DNA from: an uncultured Lachnospiraceae bacterium | GTDB taxonomy: Bacteria; Bacillota; Clostridia; Lachnospirales; Lachnospiraceae | Direction of reading: 5' to 3' | Assembly (NCBI GenBank): GCA_945485625.1 | Contig: CALYSH010000039.1 | Span: forward strand, 1 to 9,180 | DNA: 9,180 nt | Part shown: one piece after another, positions 6,255-9,180 of the stretch | Layout of the letters: each line of letters opens with the position of its first letter | Numbering within the stretch: position 1 is the stretch's first letter | Position numbers and translations under genes: made by a program | The notes under the pieces: model-generated | What the model was told of the DNA's origin: nothing | Database searches by the model: none | Seen by the model: only the letters and a program-made list of their open reading frames with translations

Positions 6255-7760
6255 TCACACCATATATTCGATAAGCTGCGTATCTGTTACGGATTGATCT
6301 CGCATCACTTCCGCTGATATCTCTCCGTCCTTCATAATGATCATGCGGTCACTCATACCGATCAACTCAGGAAGTTCTTCAGAAATCATAATGATTGCCT
6401 TTCCCTCTTTCTTGAATCGATATATCAAATCATACATTGCGGCTTTAACACCTATATCGATACCGCGGGTGGGACAGTCCAAAATGTAAATTTCACTATC
6501 TGCGGCAAGCCACTTGCAAAAAGCGACCTTCTGCTTATTTCCGCCGGACAACTGATTTACATACTGTTCCCCTGATTCACACTTGGTTCGCATAACCTCG
6601 ATCTGGTGATCTGACAGCTTTTTTTCCGCATCCGGTGGAATCAGGCCCATTCTTTCCAGCTTTTTATAAGCGGCCATCAGTGTGTTATCCTGAATGCTCG
6701 CGTTTAAAATCAGCGACTCATTGTCTCTGTCTTTGGATACATAGCCCATTTTCAAAGAAATGGCATCCTGAATGCTTTTGATTTTTCTTTGAGAAGGAAC
6801 GTGCAGGATTTCACCTGTGATATACCGGTCAAGCCCGAACACCATACGGCCTATTTCATGCATGCCACAATCGGACAATCCACCAAAGCCCAAAATTTCA
6901 CCCTTGTGCAGCTGGATGCTGAAATTACGGATATACCCATTTTCAGAAGTAATATGCCTTACATCCAGCACAATCTCGTCGGACACTGTTCCATCGTAAT
7001 CCGCTCTGTAATAGTTTCCCTGGAGCTCTCTTCCTACCATCAGAGGGCGCATATTTGCTACCGTTATCTGATCCCCCTCCAGATTTCCGACCATTACTCC
7101 GTCTCTCAGGCAGGTGATTCGATTGCATACGGTTTCCAGCTCCTCCAGATCGTGGGAGATAAAAATAATTCCTTTATTTTCGCTGCGCATTTTTGTAATC
7201 AGACGATAAATCAGCTGGCGGCCTTTTTGTGCCAATGCCGTGGTCGATTCATCGATGATGAGGATTTCCGGGTTTAAATACATGGCCCGCGCGATCTCAA
7301 CGATCTTTCGATCCTCAAAATTCAGGTCTCCCAGCATCATGTCCGCATGAATATCATCCGCGCCAATTTCCTGCAGAATTCGCTCTGCTTCCTGCAGCAT
7401 CCTTTTTTTGTCCAGGAAGCCATGCTTTCGGAACAGCTCATAATTGCCAACAAAAATATTCGATGCCACATCCACTGTAGGAAGTGTTCCCGCTTCCTGA
7501 ACAATCATTGCAACACCGGCCTTTTGTGCCTCAACCATGTTGGCAGGTGCATAGGCAGCTCCGTTGCGAAACATTTCTCCGCTGGTTGCCCCTTGGACGC
7601 CGGCAATAATAGACGTTAATGTTGATTTCCCGGAACCGTTTTCACCGATCAGGCCGCAGACTTCCCCTCGGTACAACTCAAAATTCGTATTGATCAAAGC
7701 TCTTGTTGCACCAAAGTTTTTACAGATATCGGTGCAGCGAATCAACAACTCATTCTCCAT
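6255..7760 (-). CDS. Sugar ABC importer ATPase with two fused nucleotide-binding domains (RbsA/MglA-like)
   Basis: The 501-residue protein has the tandem NBD layout and length of RbsA. Domain 1: Walker A GENGSGKS (39-46, Lys45), Q-loop Gln88, Walker B IIDES (Asp170, Glu171) and H-loop His203, but a degenerate signature, GDLNFED (144-150). Domain 2: degenerate Walker A GFGGLSDCGMHE (291-302) without the Lys, an intact signature LSGGN (404-408), and Walker B ILDCPTRG in which the catalytic Glu is Cys429. In this family the first Walker A pairs with the second signature, so one ATP site should be active and one degenerate. It powers uptake with the two permeases. I start at ATG 7760 because GGAGGT lies 5 nt upstream and homology begins there; 37 earlier in-frame codons run through the promoter leader. 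It is the first operon gene. Confidence 0.93.
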   Translation of the reverse strand: MENELLIRCTDICKNFGATRALINTNFELYRGEVCGLIGENGSGKSTLTSIIAGVQGATSGEMFRNGAAYAPANMVEAQKAGVAMIVQEAGTLPTVDVASNIFVGNYELFRKHGFLDKKRMLQEAERILQEIGADDIHADMMLGDLNFEDRKIVEIARAMYLNPEILIIDESTTALAQKGRQLIYRLITKMRSENKGIIFISHDLEELETVCNRITCLRDGVMVGNLEGDQITVANMRPLMVGRELQGNYYRADYDGTVSDEIVLDVRHITSENGYIRNFSIQLHKGEILGFGGLSDCGMHEIGRMVFGLDRYITGEILHVPSQRKIKSIQDAISLKMGYVSKDRDNESLILNASIQDNTLMAAYKKLERMGLIPPDAEKKLSDHQIEVMRTKCESGEQYVNQLSGGNKQKVAFCKWLAADSEIYILDCPTRGIDIGVKAAMYDLIYRFKKEGKAIIMISEELPELIGMSDRMIIMKDGEISAEVMRDQSVTDTQLIEYMV

Positions 7761-7779
7761 TGACAACCTCCATATTTTT

Positions 7780-7804
7780 AATACATGTTCAAATAACTTG
7801 TATT
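7780..7804. promoter_or_regulatory. Probable operator, leader-proximal copy
   Basis: This 25-bp near-palindrome has the form AATACA-N13-TGTATT; the arms AATACATGTT and AACTTGTATT match at 9 of 10 positions. It agrees at 19 of 25 positions with the copy at 7950-7974, including the spacing and an inner GTT-x-AAA block. It lies between the predicted transcription start of the operon and the ATPase ribosome binding site, so a bound repressor would act as a roadblock. The same sequence could fold as an RNA hairpin with one mismatch. Confidence 0.65.
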
Positions 7805-7836
7805 TGTTTTTCCGTTTATGTTCCGAACCTGTCTGG

Positions 7837-7865
7837 ATTGTACACCGTAATAATTCTATTTTCAA
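7837..7865 (-). promoter_or_regulatory. Probable operon promoter
   Basis: On the minus strand TTGAAA (7865-7860), a 17-nt spacer and TACAAT (7842-7837) form a good sigma-A promoter, one mismatch from consensus in each hexamer. Transcription would start near 7830 and give a leader of about 70 nt before the ATPase start codon. The leader contains the operator copy at 7780-7804. Confidence 0.7.
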
Positions 7866-7922
7866 GCTCATTTTCTCATAAAATTACAATTTCGTGACTA
7901 TGTTGTATTTATACTCCTCGTT

Positions 7923-7932
7923 TTTGTACAAA
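7923..7932. promoter_or_regulatory. TTTGTACAAA palindrome
   Basis: This is a perfect 10-bp palindrome in the control region, next to a TATAAT hexamer (7937-7932, minus strand). It resembles the core of AraR operators from Bacillus (TTGTAC/GTACAA half sites) but lacks their full 16-bp form. It is short for an AT-rich region, so it could be chance. Confidence 0.3.
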
Positions 7933-7937
7933 TTATA
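7932..7937 (-). promoter_or_regulatory. Possible second operon promoter, -10 element
   Basis: A consensus TATAAT lies at 7937-7932 on the minus strand. At a 17-nt spacing the upstream hexamer would be AAACTT (7960-7955), a poor -35. The operator copy at 7950-7974 would overlap this -35, which fits a repressed promoter, but the call rests mainly on one hexamer. Confidence 0.35.
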
Positions 7938-7949
7938 CACAGCTCTTTA

Positions 7950-7974
7950 AATACAAGTTTAAACGTCCTGTATT
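7950..7974. promoter_or_regulatory. Probable operator, upstream copy
   Basis: This is the second 25-bp AATACA-N13-TGTATT element. The symmetry extends outward: TTAAATACA (7947-7955) and TGTATTTAA (7969-7977) are perfect 9-bp arms. It matches the copy at 7780-7804 at 19 of 25 positions with identical arm spacing. It lies just after the regulator's terminator. The two copies are centred 170 bp apart on either side of the main promoter, which would allow DNA looping. Confidence 0.65.
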
Positions 7975-8008
7975 TAATAATAAAAGCACAGCGAAAAACG
8001 CTGTGCTT
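7975..8008 (-). terminator. Intrinsic terminator of the regulator gene
   Basis: AAGCACAGCG (7984-7993) and CGCTGTGCTT (7999-8008) form a perfect 10-bp stem with a 5-nt loop. On the minus strand it is followed by TTATTATTA after the T-ended stem. It starts about 30 nt past the regulator's stop codon. It separates the regulator transcript from the transport operon, which therefore needs its own promoter. Confidence 0.88.
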
Positions 8009-8036
8009 CAATGGGATTCTACTTTTCTTATTTGGG

Positions 8037-9080
8037 TTATTCGTCCTCTTCCCGATATCTCCAGGGAAGGCGGCAGGACGCCTCCGGCTTTCCGGCAATG
8101 AGATTCAGGAGCTTTTGAGCACAGATTCGCCCCATCTGCTGTTCAGCATGGCGAAGGATCCAGATTGTTACTCCCTCTATTGGCGGTAGTTCGAGATCAT
8201 CAAAAACAACAATCTTTTTCACATTCCCCGTTCCGTTCCGATTCAGTGCCTGAATAACCGGTATGGCAAATACACCAGAGGTGCAAATCACTACTTCGTA
8301 TGTGTTTATCTGACACAGCTTGTCCACAGTTTCTTCATCAAGTCTCTCAGCACTGAATACACTGATAAAGTCAGTTTCATCAAACCGGAATCCCTGATCC
8401 AGCAGGGCTCTTCTGATTCCAATGGTTCTTTCAACAATATGGGGGCTGGCATATGTTGTGAAACAGCACAAGTTTGCCGGGCTATCCCGGAGAATCCTGC
8501 TTGTTACTTCATAGGCCCCCTGTCTGTCTTCCATAGAAACACAGGGGATCTCTGACAACTCCGGGTCCGTATACTTTGTATCCATAAACACAAATTTTGT
8601 TCCCATGTCCATCAGAACCCTGAACAAATCCAGGTTTTCACATCCAAAAATTGCCATAGTAGCATACATTATTATTCCATCCACCGGATTTTCGACGAGC
8701 TGTTGGAGGATTCGTCTTTCCCGCAAAACACTGGATTGTGTTGAGAACAGCATGGTTGTGTAGCCGTGAGAAAACATAACTTCCTCCACCTCCTTCAAGA
8801 CCGGAGGAAAGACGGACAAACCAATATCTAATGTAATGACAGCTATCCTTTTTGTGGGCACTCGCGCAGCCTTTTTTCGCACAAAAGACCCTTTTCCTTG
8901 TGATTTTTCCAATACCCCTTCTTTCTCAAGCATTCCCAATGCCTGTCGTATTGTCTGCCGACTTACACCGTAGACATCCATCAGCATATTTTCCGATGGG
9001 AGCTTATCCCCATTTTTGTACTCCGAAGATTGTATTTTAGCTTTCAGATCATCGAAAACCATCTGATATTTTTTACTCAT
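8037..9080 (-). CDS. AraR-like transcriptional regulator (GntR wHTH plus LacI-type sugar-sensing domain)
   Basis: The 347-residue protein has a GntR winged helix at about residues 5-68, with NGDKLPSE (23-30), the recognition helix region VSRQTIRQALGMLEKEGVL (39-57) and the wing GKGSFV (62-67). From about 78 (RIAVITLDIG) it is a type I periplasmic-binding-like effector domain as in LacI/GalR, with VDGIIMYAT in lobe 1 and SRILRDSPANLCCFTTYAS at the lobe crossover. This fusion is the AraR architecture, in which sugar binding releases DNA. It probably represses the adjacent operon and itself, since matching inverted half sites occur at both promoters. The effector is likely the imported sugar or its hydrolysis product; I do not infer arabinose. 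The ATG at 9080 fits the family start, but its Shine-Dalgarno is weak (AAGAAG, 2 nt away). Confidence 0.92.
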   Translation of the reverse strand: MSKKYQMVFDDLKAKIQSSEYKNGDKLPSENMLMDVYGVSRQTIRQALGMLEKEGVLEKSQGKGSFVRKKAARVPTKRIAVITLDIGLSVFPPVLKEVEEVMFSHGYTTMLFSTQSSVLRERRILQQLVENPVDGIIMYATMAIFGCENLDLFRVLMDMGTKFVFMDTKYTDPELSEIPCVSMEDRQGAYEVTSRILRDSPANLCCFTTYASPHIVERTIGIRRALLDQGFRFDETDFISVFSAERLDEETVDKLCQINTYEVVICTSGVFAIPVIQALNRNGTGNVKKIVVFDDLELPPIEGVTIWILRHAEQQMGRICAQKLLNLIAGKPEASCRLPWRYREEDE

Positions 9081-9093
9081 ATCTTCTTATCAT
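9073..9093 (-). other. Possible six-codon leader frame overlapping the regulator start
   Basis: ATG 9093 opens a six-codon frame (MIRRYE) that ends at TAA 9073-9075, inside codons 2-3 of the regulator. It has a better-placed purine-rich sequence (GAGAGGA, about 4 nt upstream) than the regulator start itself, so the two could be translationally coupled. A frame this short can easily be chance. Confidence 0.25.
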
Positions 9094-9101
9094 TCTTCCT
9101 C

Positions 9102-9148
9102 TCTTGTATTTAATTTTTCGTTTTTTGCATTGAAAATATAATACAAGA
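9102..9148. promoter_or_regulatory. Paired half sites at the regulator promoter (probable autoregulation)
   Basis: TCTTGTATT (9102-9110) and AATACAAGA (9140-9148) are perfect 9-bp inverted arms, 29 nt apart. They carry the same AATACAAG/CTTGTATT half site as the operators upstream of the transport operon, but with wider spacing. The right arm overlaps the -10 region and the left one lies in the leader near the predicted +25, both suitable for repression. Confidence 0.5.
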
Positions 9149-9166
9149 TATCCCGATTCTTGTCAA
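9138..9166 (-). promoter_or_regulatory. Promoter of the regulator gene
   Basis: On the minus strand TTGACA (9166-9161), a 17-nt spacer and TATTAT (9143-9138) form a strong sigma-A promoter, with a transcription start near 9131 and about 50 nt of leader before the start codon. A half site of the putative operator overlaps the -10 side. Confidence 0.8.
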
Positions 9167-9180
9167 GCAGTTGTTCCCGG

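Noticed and set aside
7761..7871. N-terminal extension of the ATPase by 37 codons
   Set aside because: It has no ribosome binding site and covers the predicted promoter -10, the transcription start and an operator; the ATG at 7760 has GGAGGT at good spacing and gives the normal family length.
1..9180. Defence system, CRISPR array, tRNA or rRNA genes, insertion sequences
   Set aside because: No repeat-spacer pattern, no transposase or nuclease motifs, and no tRNA or rRNA sequence were recognised on either strand.

Overview
The window reads as a chromosomal segment of a Gram-positive, probably gut-type Firmicute (Clostridia). The signs are moderate GC, strong GGAGG ribosome binding sites, a lipoprotein solute-binding protein with a low-complexity linker after its lipobox, a B. 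subtilis-type LexA box, and an AraR-like regulator (GntR DNA-binding domain plus LacI-type sensor). The genus cannot be fixed from the sequence alone. Every gene I accept lies on the minus strand, so transcription runs from right to left.

Right to left: a regulator gene (8037-9080) has its own promoter at the right edge and its own intrinsic terminator (about 7975-8008). A 276-bp control region (7761-8036) follows, carrying a good promoter, a weaker possible promoter, and two matching 25-bp near-palindromes that are probably the regulator's operators. Then comes a five-gene operon: a duplicated sugar ABC ATPase (6255-7760), a first RbsC-type permease (5232-6242), a solute-binding lipoprotein (3999-5198), a second divergent permease (2954-3946) and a cytoplasmic family 2 glycoside hydrolase (486-2918). 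Intergenic gaps inside the operon are short (12 to 52 bp). The SBP-permease gap holds a perfect 11-bp hairpin.

Together these genes look like a regulated uptake-and-hydrolysis unit for a small beta-glycoside, most likely a beta-galactoside or similar. The lipoprotein captures it, a CUT2-class importer with two different membrane subunits brings it in, and the GH2 enzyme, which has no signal peptide, cleaves it inside the cell. The regulator probably senses the sugar and releases the operators. The exact substrate is not readable from the sequence.

Left of the operon, 200-485 holds no credible gene but several strong inverted repeats, one of them a plausible operon terminator. At the far left the first 41 codons of a Y-family (UmuC/DinB-like) DNA polymerase run off the window edge, preceded by a near-consensus promoter whose spacer contains a near-perfect LexA (SOS) box.

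I see no phage, transposon, CRISPR, tRNA, rRNA or defence genes. The parts most worth follow-up are the paired 25-bp operators, the pairing of a monosaccharide-type (CUT2) importer with an intracellular glycosidase, the asymmetric ATPase, and the nested inverted repeats after the operon.
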